Positions 37,416-48,830 of a stretch of 64,000 nt of DNA are shown here, piece by piece. The stretch's first letter is position 1; each line of letters begins with the position of its first letter. Source of the DNA: Bagarius yarrelli (taxonomy: Eukaryota; Chordata; Actinopteri; Siluriformes; Sisoridae). A program made the translations under genes and the position numbers. The notes below the pieces were generated by a model that saw nothing but the letters and a program-made list of their open reading frames with translations, was not told the origin of the DNA and made no database searches. The stretch spans positions 15,214,097-15,278,096 of the forward strand of contig VCAZ01000001.1 in the NCBI GenBank assembly GCA_005784505.1. Reading direction: 5' to 3'.

Positions 37416-37870
37416 CATGAGGAATGGCCGCTGGTTTATTAACCGAGGCTGAGTATTAGACAGGCTTCTGATTCGGTGTGGACCGTGACACATTCTTCTG
37501 CAGAATTTCTGTTAATCCTGTATACTGTGAGTTTGACTTGAGTTAACATATGGTATCCAACATGACCACAAGTGCAGAATGTGTCTCAAATGTAAAAAAA
37601 AAGGATAGCTATTACCACTAAATGTAATACTAAACCGTGAAGCAAATAATCTTATCACCATGATAGACATTGCTAACAGACTGTGTTTACAATTAATGAA
37701 TACAAGACTACTGAAATAGACTTGGGGTTTTTTTTCCACTGAACAGAACAACAAAAAGAAGAAACATGAATAGAGATGGCTTAATGCAACGATTTATAGA
37801 ATATCCTGTATTGTGAATTTCTACCCCTAAAATTCCACTTTAGTTGTATTAGTGAAAGAGTTAATCTTAC

Positions 37871-38052
37871 CTTGGTGGCGTGGTTGTGTGAGGTGTTTCT
37901 GTCATCGTCTGAGAGTGTGCCACTGCAGAAGCTCTCCATGGACTGTGAGTGGGACGAAATGGCCTGGCAAAGCTCTTCAAATGAGTAGTCCCTGTCCCGG
38001 CACATCTTTATGTCATTCAGTAACTTCGACAATTCTCCTGTAACTGTTTCAT
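37871..38052 (-). CDS. anks1b: anks1b exon, conserved ETVTGELSKLL segment
   Basis: This 182-nt exon completes an Asn codon and reads 60 codons ending at phase 0. It begins ETVTGELSKLLNDIK, close to human ETVTGELSKLLDEIK, then DYSFEELCQAIS and a Ser/Asp-rich tail (GTLSDDDRN). This amphipathic segment marks the linker of ANKS1 proteins. The donor is CCAAG|gtaagatt. The acceptor region holds a direct repeat, gaaacag-at-gaaacag, after a T run. A second AG 9 nt inside the exon could be used and would remove three residues in frame. I chose the upstream AG because it keeps the conserved ETV residues. Confidence 0.92.
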
Positions 38053-38904
38053 CTGTTTCAAAAAAAAAAAAAAAGGAGAAGAGATCTATAGAGAGAGATG
38101 TCTGCTTACCAAAATTGTGATTATTACTATTCTAAATTTGATATTAAATACATTTCGAGCATTTGGCAGACATCCATATCTTTATCTTAACTACCAAACT
38201 ACCACTTTCAAGTTATTGATGGAGCACAAACGCTTAAGTGCTTTTCTCTTTTGGGTAAAAAAAATGGTGAGTAGATTTAACTTATAATCAAAACGGGTTT
38301 ATGGTTTCGATGTACCAGGATTTTGCATGTGCACTTATTTTAAAAAAATGTACACTATGTGATGGAAGATAAACGATCGTGCCCTGATTATAACTTGCTA
38401 CAATCATATCAATCAATAATCAATATGCTATACCGAGAGGGGCTGTTACTGGCTGATGGCCTGTTAGTATACAGCCTATGACTGTTTTTATGTCATCTAT
38501 AGTCGGGTGCTTATTGACCTAAAAAAAACTACGCTCAATTTAATATAACCTTTTTGTTGTAAGTTAATTTTAAAGAACAAGAGGAGAGAGCGAGAGAGAG
38601 AGAGAGACTTTTGACTCCATTTACACAAGTCACATATAAAAAGCTGTGACTAAATAAATAAATAATTGTGTCAATAAATGAGATTAACCATAAAGGTTTA
38701 GTTACGCTCTGCTGCAAAGTAAAGTTTTCCTTCTAGTGAGAGAGTGAGAGAGAGAGTGAGAGATTTTTGATTTTTAACTCAGCTTTAATAAATTACAAAT
38801 AAATAGCAAATAAATTACAATACAAGCATCATTTTATATCAAAGCTTCACAAAGATAAAAAATAAAAAAAATAAAATTAGAACAAGATTAATTTAAAAGT
38901 GTGC

Positions 38905-38951
<47 letters not shown>
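38905..38951. repeat. (GA)n microsatellite
   Basis: About 23 GA units. Confidence 0.95.
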
Positions 38952-38954
<3 letters not shown>

Positions 38955-39047
38955 CAATCTAATTGCTGTTTCGAGCTCTATTGATTTGCATTTCATGACT
39001 CCAGTCACAAGAATGATTTCATTTTGCAGTGTTTATTGACTGAGGAA

Positions 39048-39175
39048 AGTGTTAGACTAGTGATCAGTAGGTTATGAGATTAAATCCTCCAACAATCGAA
39101 TGTGCCATTTCGAAGCCCTTGCAAAAGACCCTTAACCCTCAGCTACTCTAAATGTTTCTAGCAAATGCTGTAAAT
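39048..39175 (+). repeat. SINE-like copy (family A), degraded
   Basis: Contains tgttagactagtgatcagta, aaagacccttaaccctcagc and tagcaaatgctgtaaatg. Confidence 0.5.
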
Positions 39176-39896
39176 GAACTAGAATACAATAATAGACATT
39201 TAGTTCTATTAGATAACAATATATTTGAGTTAAAACAGTTTTTGGGACTTTAAATGTTATAAAAGCGCGAGTATTTATTTGACATTGTTCAAGTGTTAAT
39301 ATTATCACAAATCTTTAATACAAGTATGTTCTAAAAATCAAACACAGTTTCTCTAACAGACCAATGTTATTACGAAGATAAAGGTTATGCAAATATAAGC
39401 TGAGATTTCTAATGTTTTATGGTATTAATAAAGTTTTTACTACCATTTACACTGTATTGATTAAAATAGCTTGATGTACAGAACATCTGCTAAGCCTTGA
39501 ACAGTGGAGTTATTTCTCTCAGCCTCCTTTATTGCCCTTTTCCATTAACTTTGCTTTAGTGAACTTCAGGTGTGGGAGAAATCTGAATGTGAGTGCTCAG
39601 ATAAGTGCCGTGTTGCACCTTTCAGTGCTAACACCCCTTCATGCTATTTCGGTTTGGCTGCATCCAGCAATTCTAGGAAAATGCAGCCACAGCAATAGTT
39701 TAGCAGTAATCCTGAACACAGACCGTCTACACTTAAAGCCTGATGCTGATGTAAACCAATTATTCTGCAGACTGTTCCAAGCTTAAAGTACTTTAAAGAA
39801 CAAATTACCACTAATCCCATGCCAGAAGCACACAGCCCTACACGCGGAGATGTTTTTCACATCTGGCACTGAGACAGCTCTTCCTGAACAATCACA

Positions 39897-40020
39897 TTGA
39901 CATTTCGGGCCTTTGACAGGCACCTTTATTTAAAGCAATATACATTTATCTCTGTTTTTTATCCAACAGAGCGGTTCAGATACAGGGGACTTGTTCAGGG
40001 CCCCAGCAGTGGCAGCTCAG
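39897..40020 (-). repeat. SINE-like copy (family A), degraded
   Basis: Contains acatttcgggcctttgacag, atatacatttatctctg and cagggccccagcagtggcag. Confidence 0.5.
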
Positions 40021-40070
40021 AGACTGCTATTATTTGTAAAAAATGATGCTGTTTAACTATAACTCACTGG

Positions 40071-40777
40071 CAGTGTTGGGGAAGCTACCTGGAAAATGTA
40101 GTAAACTACAGCAACATAGCAGTGGTGGGAAAGTGGGAAGTGGTGGCTCATGGTTAAGCTGTTGGAGTCGAAGATTGTGGGTTTGATTTCCAGCTCCACC
40201 AAGTTACCACTGTTGGGCAAGGCCCTTAACCCCCACATGCTCGGTTGTACAAATGAAATAAATGTAAGTCGCTCTGGATAAGGGCGTCTGCCAAATGCTG
40301 TAAATGTAAATAGCAAAAATAAATAGCCTACTACATATGAGCAATTCTTTTCCTTTCCTTTTTATATTAATTTCATATTATATTTTATATCATTTATATT
40401 TATATTAATTTGGCTCTGGATCACTCACAGATTTTGGCTTCATGATTTTGGTCATAGAGACGAGAGTAAACAGTAGCAGAGACTTAGTTACCGCGGATAT
40501 TTCCGAGCGGGAACTCGGATTTGAACTTCCACACGGAAAGCACAAACCGTATACGGTACATATGTGTCAGTCACACAGCTCTGTACATGGTGGTGGCGTC
40601 ACTTAGTAATCCAGAATCCTAGATGTAGCTTGTGTGGACACTAATCTACTACTCGATCAACAAACATAATTCACTACTGAAAAGATGATTTAATTAGAAA
40701 ACATGTACTCTATCAACACACTACTGAAAAATGTCATTAATCTACTAACTAGTAGTGCAAGTATCCACCCAACACTG
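40071..40777. mobile_element. hAT-like non-autonomous element carrying a nested SINE
   Basis: Begins cagtgttggg and ends cccaacactg (perfect 10-bp inverted ends). The flanking 8-mers ctcactgg and ctcaccga agree at 6 of 8 positions, as expected for an aged hAT target-site duplication. No transposase. Confidence 0.65.
40137..40315 (+). repeat. SINE-like copy (family A), nested
   Basis: Well preserved: gaagtggtggctcatggtta, gtgggtttgatttccagctc, ggcaaggcccttaacccc and tcgctctggataagggcgtc. Confidence 0.75.
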
Positions 40778-40897
40778 CTCACCGAAAACTATCCACTACA
40801 GCACATGCTTCTGCTGTTACATCCACTGTAACAGTGACAGTGACACATCGCTGACCTTTCTCTCTTTCTCTACACACACACACACACACTTACTTAC

Positions 40898-41020
40898 TTT
40901 TGTGTCTGAGTGATGGAGAGGCAGCAGGTGATGCTATAGAGGTGCGAGGTGCAGGCACTGGACACTGACGAACTGGCTCATCTGTAACTTGTCCTCTGTC
41001 ATTCTCTTCCATTATAAATT
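40898..41020 (-). CDS. anks1b: anks1b exon, linker after the ankyrin block
   Basis: This 123-nt exon (two bases, 40 codons, one base) encodes EFIMEENDRGQVTDEPVRQ... and a Pro/Ser/Ala-rich tail ending SPSLRHK. It occupies the place of the poorly conserved human stretch after the last ankyrin repeat (LEGVGRS... to SPVESPSQK), so recognition rests on splice sites, phase and position more than on sequence identity. The acceptor is cttttgatag and the donor CAAAA|gtaagtaag is very strong. A CA tract lies just downstream of the donor (40872-40889). The region is probably disordered and a candidate for phosphorylation. Confidence 0.85.
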
Positions 41021-41394
41021 CTATCAAAAGAGACAACAAGCTGATATATAAGTGTCCAAATGACAAAACATGAAAAGAGGTTAGTTAAGGGAGCTTTAGT
41101 TGTGATTTCCTTTTGGTAATACACTGTAACTCTTAGTGTATTACTATTTATTATTACATTAGGAAATATACAGTTAAAATACTCACTAAAACGTCTTATA
41201 ACTTGTTGACTTTAGCTTAACTAACAATATCGGAAAGCCTAAAGTACGTTTAAAGTTTTGTTGTGATCAAGATAGATAATATCAGTACTAGAAGAAAACC
41301 TGTTTCAGCAGAAGGAGGATCTTGAAAAAAAACACTACTAAAGATACAACTGGGGTAGTTCAAAACTATAAACTAAAATCTGTTAGAATAGCAC

Positions 41395-41886
41395 ACTTTT
41401 CCACCAAGGCTGGTGTAAGAGCCGGAGCCTAATAGTGTCTGTAACACCAAAAAATCCGGAGCAATTGCCAGGTTCTAGCTTCCAACCAGCTTGGAAACCA
41501 TGCTGTTCTCAAAGAAGGGAAGCTATGACATCACCAGGAGGAACCTCCACTTTGGATCACAGTTCAAAAACCATCAGAGTTCGGTGAATTAACAATAGTT
41601 AAATCTGTCATTTCGGCAGCAGTTGCAGAAGAGAGAGTAGCATGAAAAAAAGTGTGTATGGGAAGATAGCAGGGAAATGCTAAACCACAGGGTTTAACCA
41701 AGCTGCCGACCAATTTTTTTTTTTTTTTTTTAGTTTCAAAAACCGTACAGAAATTTGAAAAGAAATATAAGCAAAAGCAGAAGCTTTCAAAAATGATAAC
41801 AAGTGATGATGGTGACATACAGGGTTCAGATCCCTGCCAATGCAAACACTGAGCAGCAATTCCAGCATCAGCCCTGGTGGAAAAGT
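41395..41886. mobile_element. non-autonomous TIR element (family M), 492 bp
   Basis: Ends 41395-41415 and 41866-41886 are inverted repeats matching at 19 of 21 positions (acttttccaccaaggctggtg and its complement). The end core resembles the 22154-22558 element. The longest minus-strand ORF through it is not protein-like. Confidence 0.6.
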
Positions 41887-42967
41887 CAGAAATTAGAGCC
41901 CAGACCCCTATTTGAGGGAGAATCTGCAGCAAGAAAGTAGTAGTCTCTGAAAGATATCAGTTCCAGCTGTGTACAGACGACAGAGACATTTAACAGGAGC
42001 TAAACATTAGCTACATTTCCATGCGCACAACTTAGTGGTATATAATCGGATACCAAAAAATGCACATAAACTCCTAAGGAACACATTTATTATTTATTAT
42101 ATAAATTCCATCATGTGCATCAAAAAAGTTGTGTGATTTTGGCATTAATGAACTAACTAGCAGATGCAAATATGATCTTATGTTGTTCAGGTCATTCTAA
42201 ATACCTTGGCCAAGATTTGTCTTTAAAGTTGTTTGGTATTATTACCTCCCAGAACAATCTTGACCGGGTGCTTTCCCAAAGATCATTCTCGCACCTCGAA
42301 GATCAAGATCACATGAATACTTTCATTGCATATCGTCTACCTGCTCTGAGATGCAAGTAATTTCGTAAACATAAAAAAGTGGATTCTCCTCCTACTTTTG
42401 CTGCCAGTTTATCAGAAAGTGACAATTTTGTTCCCTGGACTTGTTGGACAGAAACGGTGTTTTATTTGCAAATGTTTTTTTTATTTGCGATATTCCAGTT
42501 TAACACATAGGTTTAATGTGTTGACCGTAAGAAGTTAAAACTGTGGGTCTAAGATTTTGCCATGTTTGTTTTCATTTAATTAACTTAACACACAGGGGGG
42601 TACAGAAGGTATCTGTTCCACCTTACAGCTCCAGACACCACACTGCATTCCTGCATTCCGGAGCTACGTGTTAGTCTGTGTGTACGTTTGAGACACATTA
42701 GTATGGGCAGCCTGGGGGTTCTTCATCTTTTTATTTATTTATTTATTTAATTAATTGTTGTTTAATATTGTGTTTCTAGGCATTAGAACACTTTTTCTTT
42801 TTCTCTGGATCGTTTGGGTTTTATTAAATGCAAAAGTATATGGAATGCATATTGCACTTTATGAAAAAATTACCATACACATGTGCGTGTATGAGGATCA
42901 TTGAAGAGTTTTTATTTAAAAGTTAGTTATTTATTATAACTTTTAGCAATTCGGTAAATAATTAACA

Positions 42968-42970
<3 letters not shown>

Positions 42971-42998
<28 letters not shown>
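42971..42998. repeat. (TG)n microsatellite
   Basis: Fourteen TG units, ending 11 nt beyond the donor of the 43010-43111 exon in the transcript sense. Confidence 0.95.
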
Positions 42999-43009
42999 GA
43001 AGAGATTAC

Positions 43010-43111
43010 CGTGTATAAGAGCAGTGATTTGTTGTGATTTCTGGGATGGGTGTTCTCTTAATATTTCTAGTGCAGTTTTTCTATTGCAATCTTGAATGTT
43101 AACATCGATTC
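43010..43111 (-). CDS. anks1b: anks1b exon, ankyrin repeat 7 end (GIDVNIQDCN...LREHPSQKSQQITALIH)
   Basis: This 102-nt exon completes the Gly codon, gives 33 codons, and leaves one base. The peptide IDVNIQDCNRKTALEILREHPSQKS... is the end of the seventh ankyrin repeat. The capping helix with HPSQKSQQI is characteristic of ANKS1 proteins. The acceptor is tttctttag, next to a (CT)n tract (43121-43165 on the plus strand as GA). The donor is CACG|gtaatctc, followed 11 nt later by a CA/GT tract (42971-42998). Only 480 bp separate it from the previous exon. Confidence 0.92.
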
Positions 43112-43113
43112 CT

Positions 43114-43120
<7 letters not shown>

Positions 43121-43165
<45 letters not shown>
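43121..43165. repeat. (GA)n microsatellite at a splice acceptor
   Basis: About 22 GA units, which read as CT in the transcript and run to within about 10 nt of the acceptor AG of the 43010-43111 exon. Confidence 0.95.
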
Positions 43166-43169
<4 letters not shown>

Positions 43170-43440
43170 TAAGTGTCAGTTGTTTCATTCATTTTCACAA
43201 CATTTTCTATAGATGTCCAGATACTATAATAAATACTACAATTATGATACTAAAATTCTTTTATTGTCACATAAGACAGGAAGACACTGTATAATGCTAT
43301 TGGAAAAACATAAAACACAAAAGCATAAAGAGTAAAATGTCTTTCTGTCTCATCCCAAAGCCTATTCACTATGCAGGAAGTTCCTAAATCTCATACTTCC
43401 TATTCCACAGATGGTTCAGTGAGGGAAACTGCAAGGTCAT

Positions 43441-43466
43441 ACACACACACACACACACACACACAA
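43441..43466. repeat. (AC)n microsatellite
   Basis: Thirteen AC units. Confidence 0.95.
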
Positions 43467-43591
43467 GCACTATAATCTAACTATAATCCACCTAATTAAT
43501 GCTTAGCCAAATTTGATTGGCTTTTTTTGTTCTTTTGCTTAATCAAAGAAAGTTCTAGCAAATCTATGCAAATCGAGCAGAGAGGATTTAC

Positions 43592-43667
43592 CTGAGTCGA
43601 GCAGGAGACGAACTACATCCATCTTTCCATATAGAGCAGCCTCATGGAGCGCGCTGCCCTTTTCCGT
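43592..43667 (-). CDS. anks1b: anks1b exon, ankyrin repeat 7 start (TEKGSALHEAALYGKMDVV)
   Basis: This 76-nt exon reads 25 codons, TEKGSALHEAALYGK through VRLLLDS, plus one base (G) shared with the next exon to make Gly. It is the front half of the last ankyrin repeat. Its acceptor, ctctctggcag, is fed by a (CT)n microsatellite of about 70 nt (43687-43759) with a few interruptions. The donor is GACTCAG|gtaaatc. Reading the microsatellite as protein creates long Ser/Leu ORFs that run into this exon; these are artefacts and the true boundary is at 43667. Confidence 0.93.
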
Positions 43668-43679
43668 CTGCCAGAGAGC

Positions 43680-43686
<7 letters not shown>

Positions 43687-43759
<73 letters not shown>
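43687..43759. repeat. (GA)n microsatellite at a splice acceptor
   Basis: About 36 GA units. In the transcript it is the CT-rich tract directly upstream of the 43592-43667 exon. Confidence 0.95.
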
Positions 43760-43764
<5 letters not shown>

Positions 43765-44399
43765 AAGCAAAGACACAAAAGTGAAAGGCAGACAACATAA
43801 ATGTGTGTGCTAATAACTTACATTAACACATTCATGCTGTCCTCCAGGACAATTTGTAGAGTAAATTAAATAACTGCGTCATCATCATTTACACTTTGCA
43901 AATATGAACCCTAGTTTACAGGATTATAAAGCTGTGAACAAGACACAGAGAGTGTCACCGTGAGAGAACATTTTCAAGAGCAGCAGAAAAGATGAATGAA
44001 AACACACACACACACACAGTCGCAACAAGAGTGTGTAAAAACTCCCAGTTTTGACAGACAGCACAAACCTGTTGGCCTTCATCACATAAGAGTCTGCCCC
44101 ACAAATGTCTCTGTTTACTCCCTGTACGTCTTTATCAGCGGCACCACCTCACAGCTCAAGTGTCAAGCTTAACACAGCATTACAGTAATATATAGTATAA
44201 TCTAATAATTTTTTTTTATTGACTGATCAAATTTAATACTTAAGTATACCTAAATAATACTGACCAAAAAATCCATTTTTTTTATACACTTTTAATAGGG
44301 ATTTGTAAAATCAAAAACTAAAATTCCTAAAATGTACTACTTTTACACCTAAAGACTTTAGAATACTTCAACTAGTATACTTTGATTATTAAAAAGAAG

Positions 44400-44461
44400 A
44401 CTAGTAGAAAAATTAGTTAAACTAAAAGGCCTCTTTTTGTTTAACTAATTTTTCTACTAGT
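44400..44461. repeat. perfect 23-bp inverted repeat with a third, partial arm
   Basis: Arm 44400-44422 (starts actagtagaaaa) pairs exactly with 44439-44461 (ends tttctactagt) around a 16-nt loop. A further copy of the right arm motif, ttctactagtctt, follows at 44468-44480. Confidence 0.85.
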
Positions 44462-44504
44462 TTTCTTTTCTACTAGTCTTCCTTTTAGAAAAACTGCACT
44501 ACAA

Positions 44505-44700
44505 AAGTTGGGCAGTGATGGGACAACTGGTTAAGATGCTGGTTTGTTGATTGAGGATCACTGCCAAGTTGCCACTGTTGGACCCTTGGGAAAAAAAACC
44601 CTTAAAGCTTTCTGCTGCAGGATTGCCTTATCATAACTCACCATGTGCTCTGAGCCCAACCTACTAAGACATGCCTTTTACTGTACAGTAACTTATATGT
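44505..44700 (+). repeat. SINE-like copy (family B), degraded
   Basis: Contains gggcagtgatgggacaactg, gccactgttggacccttggg and tgctctgagcccaacctact. Confidence 0.5.
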
Positions 44701-44934
44701 GATAAATAAAAGCCTATAATCTACAATATTTGTATCAGTTTACTTTAAAGATGACTTTTATGAAGAAAAATCTTTTCCAAAAAAAAAAAATAATAATAAT
44801 AATAATATCGTTAAATTGACTTACAGAATAGTTCTGGGTTTACTTTCAGTACAAATGTAGTCAACTTAAAAGTTTACTATTATAAACTGAAAAGTGTTTA
44901 ATTTAGTCTGAAGAAGTAATAATGAGAATGGGTT

Positions 44935-45165
44935 CCCTATTTTGCCTTCTTGTACCATCTAAAGGAGGGTTTTTTTTCTACCACTGTCACCCCCAGCTTG
45001 CTCGCTAGGGATGTTTTTTATAACATTTTTTTATTATTTTATTATTTATTAATAAAATCGTGGACTTTTGTATTGTTAATTATGTTCTGTAAAGCTGCTT
45101 TGAGACAACAAGCATTGTTAAAAGCGCTATATTAATAAAACGTATTTGAATTAAATTAAAAGAAT
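44935..45165 (+). repeat. LINE-type 3' tail repeat
   Basis: Contains ccactgtcacccccagcttg, gtaaagctgctttgagacaa, attgttaaaagcgctat and a terminal aataaa-cgtatttgaatt. A related tail is at 54895-55135. Confidence 0.55.
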
Positions 45166-45261
45166 ACACTTACAAGTTCACCACCAGTATATTCATCTTA
45201 GTTACTCATTACATAAAAGAGACATAAGATTACTTTAAAAGATCAACCGCAAAGCGTACAG

Positions 45262-45990
45262 TGAGATTTACAGTAAGTATTAGGCATGCACCCACACACA
45301 GACATGATACCACAAAATATATGCATCCCTAAAAAAGCAGATTCACTCTAGTTAAATGTGTCCAACCTGTAAGTCTCATTTGTCAAATCCAGAACAAATT
45401 CCAGAAGCGTACTACTTGATCAAGATGGGATTATTCCCACTGTAATGGAGCGCAAACGTCGTTCCAGCTGGTCATTGATGACTGGGACTATATGAGACGG
45501 GAAGCCTGAAGAGTGTTCCTGAATCTTTGGATGAGTTTTAAACACATCCCACAGCAGGGCAGGAAGTACCGCCCCCTCCTCACTGAGGAACACTTCCTTC
45601 CCTGTTTCCCAGGATGATTAGTTAACAATGTCAGCACCGAAAAGAGACCATTTCACTCTCACTAAGCTTCCTGGAATTGAAGAGTCCTTCCTCTTTTGCT
45701 TTCTGTCTCTCTATTGCCCTCTTTCATTTCAGCATAACACTAAATGTGTGAGTTATACAGGATTATTCTGTTTGCACCTAGTTGGTTCACACAGCTTTCA
45801 TTTTAGAAAGTTAATACTTCAGTGAGATGTACAGTAAGTATTTAACATGCACTCACACGGACTTAATACCTCGGATTGGTAAAGGTAAACACCTCTAAAT
45901 ACTTTCGTCTCTAGTTACAGACATCTTTAAAAATGCAGTTTCACTCTAGTTAAATGTGTCCAACCTGAGAGTCTCATTTTTCATATCCTT
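45262..45990. repeat. local duplication (two copies, about 565 bp apart)
   Basis: The segments 45262-45390 and 45826-45990 share tacagtaagtatt, catgcac-cacac, agtttcactctagttaaatg and tgtccaacctg-gagtctcatt. The right copy has about 35 extra bases. Confidence 0.6.
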
Positions 45991-46536
45991 AATACAACTA
46001 AAGGGTAAAATCAACCTCACCTGGGTGACATAGGGGTGTGTTTATAGATAATCTCCCGTCTACAAATATATATAAAATCAAATCAATCAACTACCAAAAA
46101 ACACCAGCAGAGATGTAAAGGGCTTGGAATTTATGCTGCCGTATTTATGGTACAGGTTCACCCTGGAATCCGCATCCGGACGAAACAGCAGGTCTCATGA
46201 TGGTCAAAGATGCATTAAATTTTCAAATGTATTATTATGAGAATAATTTGTCTGTTAAAATTAGTCTTGTTTAGTCCCAGCCAGAGTGAGTGAGTGGAGA
46301 GGATTGGATGCAGGAGCAAAGGTGTGGATTTGTGTGATATTGCCCTGAGCAGATTGTTTTGAAAGTGTAAGAGTTGAGATTTTCTGTCGCTCCACTAACA
46401 CTCAATCACAAGCCATGTTACTAGCCCACAATGTAATACATAGCGTAAATGTAATGTATATGTTAACGAACAGTTTAACACCACTAACAGAACACAGTAA
46501 AATACGTGCTTCCCTAAATACTAAATCTACCTGTAG

Positions 46537-46705
46537 GGAAGAGGTGGCTCAGTGATTAAGGTGTTGGACTGTGATCCAGAAAATTGTGGGTTTGATTCCC
46601 AGCACTGCTGCGTCCCTGAGCAAAGCTCTTAACTGCTTAGTTGTATAAAATGAAATCAATGTAAGACGGTCTGGAGAAGGTTATCTGCCAGCTGCTGTAA
46701 AAGGA
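46537..46705 (+). repeat. SINE-like copy (family A)
   Basis: Well preserved 5' part: aggtggctcagtgattaagg, tgggtttgattcccagcact and cctgagcaaagctctt, with a diverged tail. Confidence 0.7.
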
Positions 46706-48238
46706 AATCTTTCTATAATTATGTTTTACTTTTATAAGGTAAGGAGAACGTGTGGAATGACCTGGAAAATTAAAATCTGGAGTGGAGCAATTATAAAATG
46801 CTTTGAGTCGGAGCAGAAATTCCTGCCACTCCACTTTGCTCAAATTCTCTGATAAACTGAACACACATGATCCAGATAAATGTGGCAGGCAGTGGCCTGG
46901 ACATGGATACTGTCCCAGTCTATACTTCAACTGACCTTCAGTTTAATTCATAAAATAACCTTCACAGGTATTTTCTTTTTTTTTTACCAGGTAGCAGAAC
47001 CCTACCTAATAAAAGGGATAGCTGGGGGAAAAGCAGAACAAAGAAACTCAAGGATATGTTGCCCAGCCCTGCTTGTACTTTGTCTTGTGTGTCACACTGA
47101 TTTTAATAAAGGCAAAGACCTTTACTTCCCTTCTCTATTAGCTCTGTGATATTAGAAAGAAATGGTGCACTTTTCCCGGTGCATACATCAACTATAGGTG
47201 GATTGTCGGCATGACGCAGTTGACTTTTTTAATTTATTAAGAATAATAATACAATTTATAATAAAAAGGTATGAACATCGACACTTCCCAGTCCTTGTGA
47301 ATTTGTTGTGAATCTGTAGTAAGTGTAGTACAAAGTACATTGTATTGAGTTATGGGCAACCCGCCCATAACTCGGGTTTGTATAGTATCAATTTCTGGAT
47401 TGTCTTGTTCGGTTTTGTTGTTTTATGTTTGCTGTATATTTTAAATCTGCACTAAAATACTAATAAGTTGAGCGGGGAAGATCAGGCTAGTTTTAAATCT
47501 TGCATACAATTAATTTACACATAGAAGTAATAAATGTATATTGAAAACATTAATTACATTTCACAAGTGGAAAAATGTGCTGATGAATCAAACGATTCAG
47601 TAAAAAAAACAGCACTAATAGTAGGAAGTAATATATTACACAAACCCACACACGTGTTGGCCCGATACCCTGCCAGAGGAACAGACTGCACTCTCTCAGA
47701 GCCAGATCAATTATTCATCTCTCCCAGGGTAATAATCTCACCATGTCCCTCTCTCCATCAATATCATGCACTCATTTCTCCCATGCTCTGACTTCTCCTG
47801 CTTCGAAACTCTCTTAGACATTAACAGGGACCTAAACTAATCCCAGGGCAAAGGTGTAAGCCAGTAGAGTAAAATCCACTTGCCTGGGTCCTTTAATGGA
47901 GGCAACTGAAAAATAGTTACCCACATCCATCAGAACCATGTCTGAGAGATCTACAGGACACTGACTGTGCTTTATCTCCTGGCAATTACAGTCCCACTAG
48001 CTATTTATTTGTCTGTGGACTCATGTCTGGAGAAAATGGCAGGCAATGGCAATGGCAATTTTCAACAAGTGTTCTGTGATTCAGCAGTTTGGAAAAAAAA
48101 AGACAGGTGATCGAATTAGTGAAAAAATATAAAAAAGAAAAGACGAGGATTGTGGGGACATTTAGAGGATCTGGCAAACACTTTGTGTAAACATAGACAT
48201 TTACATATATCCTATAGCCATTTGTGCATATCCTCACA

Positions 48239-48257
48239 GACACACACACACACACAC
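48239..48257. repeat. (CA)n tract forming a splice donor
   Basis: In the transcript this is (GT)n starting at the very first intron base after the 48258-48554 exon. Confidence 0.95.
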
Positions 48258-48554
48258 CTCTGTGTTAACGTCCATGCCGGCCTCCAGCAGCGCCTGCACG
48301 GTGCTGTGATGTCCATTGCGGGCTGCGAGATGCAGTGGCGTGTGCTGGCGTGTATTGAGGCTCATAAGGTTGGGGTGAGCGTTCAGCAGCATGCGCACCA
48401 CCTGCAGCCTCCCGTAAAGTGCTGCCAGGTCCAGCGGTGTTTCACCACGCCGATTTCTCATGCTCGGATCCGTCAGCTCCTGCAGCAACACGCATACCAC
48501 CTCTGAGTGGCCATACTGAGCCGCACAGTGCAACGCCGTCTCCTTCTCATGGTT
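48258..48554 (-). CDS. anks1b: anks1b exon, ankyrin repeats 4 to 6
   Basis: This 297-nt exon (99 codons, phase 0 to 0) encodes three ankyrin repeats. Repeat 4 carries the ETALHCAAQYGHSEVV core, repeat 5 ETPLDLAALYGRLQVV and repeat 6 HTPLHLAARNGH, ending at AGMDVNTE. Residue order and the linkers ELTDPSMRN and AHPNLMSLN follow ANKS1B closely. The acceptor is ctgtattgcag, with AACCATGAG as the first exon bases. The donor is unusual: the exon ends ACAGAG and the intron begins gtgtgtgtgtg, so the GT donor is the first unit of a (GT)n repeat (48239-48257) instead of a standard gtaagt or gtgagt. It joins in frame to the TEKGSALHE exon. Confidence 0.94.
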
Positions 48555-48830
48555 CTGCAATACAGAGAACGATATCTGGAGTTAAAAAGGGTCCATTAGA
48601 GGCGACATGCAGTTTGAAATGTGTGTTGGCAGTGTGTGTTAATGACCATCCTATAATTTTAAAGATCCACCCATTGTTTTTTTGTTTAACCTTGCTGAAT
48701 TATTACTTATTACTAATTATTAATTTCTCGATTCAAGTCGCTCTCATATGACATCACACAGATCAAGGTGTGATTGTTAATTGACACTGCAGTTTTAGCA
48801 TAGAGCCGCCATCATTTTGGCAATGCAGCA

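Larger units (their letters stand above)
38053..40897 (-). other. anks1b intron (2.8 kb)
   Basis: Contains partial SINE-like copies (38148-38215, 39048-39175, 39897-40020), a GA microsatellite (38905-38951) and a hAT-like element with a nested SINE (40071-40777). The stretch 39.2-39.9 kb shows nothing I recognise. Confidence 0.7.
41021..43009 (-). other. anks1b intron (2.0 kb)
   Basis: Contains a TIR element (41395-41886) and a TG tract (42971-42998). The stretch 41.9-42.9 kb shows nothing I recognise. Confidence 0.7.
43112..43591 (-). other. anks1b intron (480 bp)
   Basis: The shortest intron in the gene here. It holds a GA tract (43121-43165) that serves as the CT-rich acceptor tract for the next exon, and an AC tract (43441-43466). 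Confidence 0.8.
43668..48257 (-). other. anks1b intron (4.6 kb)
   Basis: Contains the long GA tract (43687-43759), an inverted repeat (44400-44461), a family B SINE-like copy (44505-44700), a LINE-type 3' tail (44935-45165), a local duplication (45262-45390 and 45826-45990) and a SINE-like copy (46537-46705). The stretch 46.7-48.2 kb shows nothing I recognise. Confidence 0.7.

Noticed and set aside
43539..43798. Ser/Leu ORFs running into the TEKGSALHE exon
   Set aside because: The Ser/Leu part is the (CT)n microsatellite. A good acceptor (ggcag) at 43667/43668 sets the exon start.
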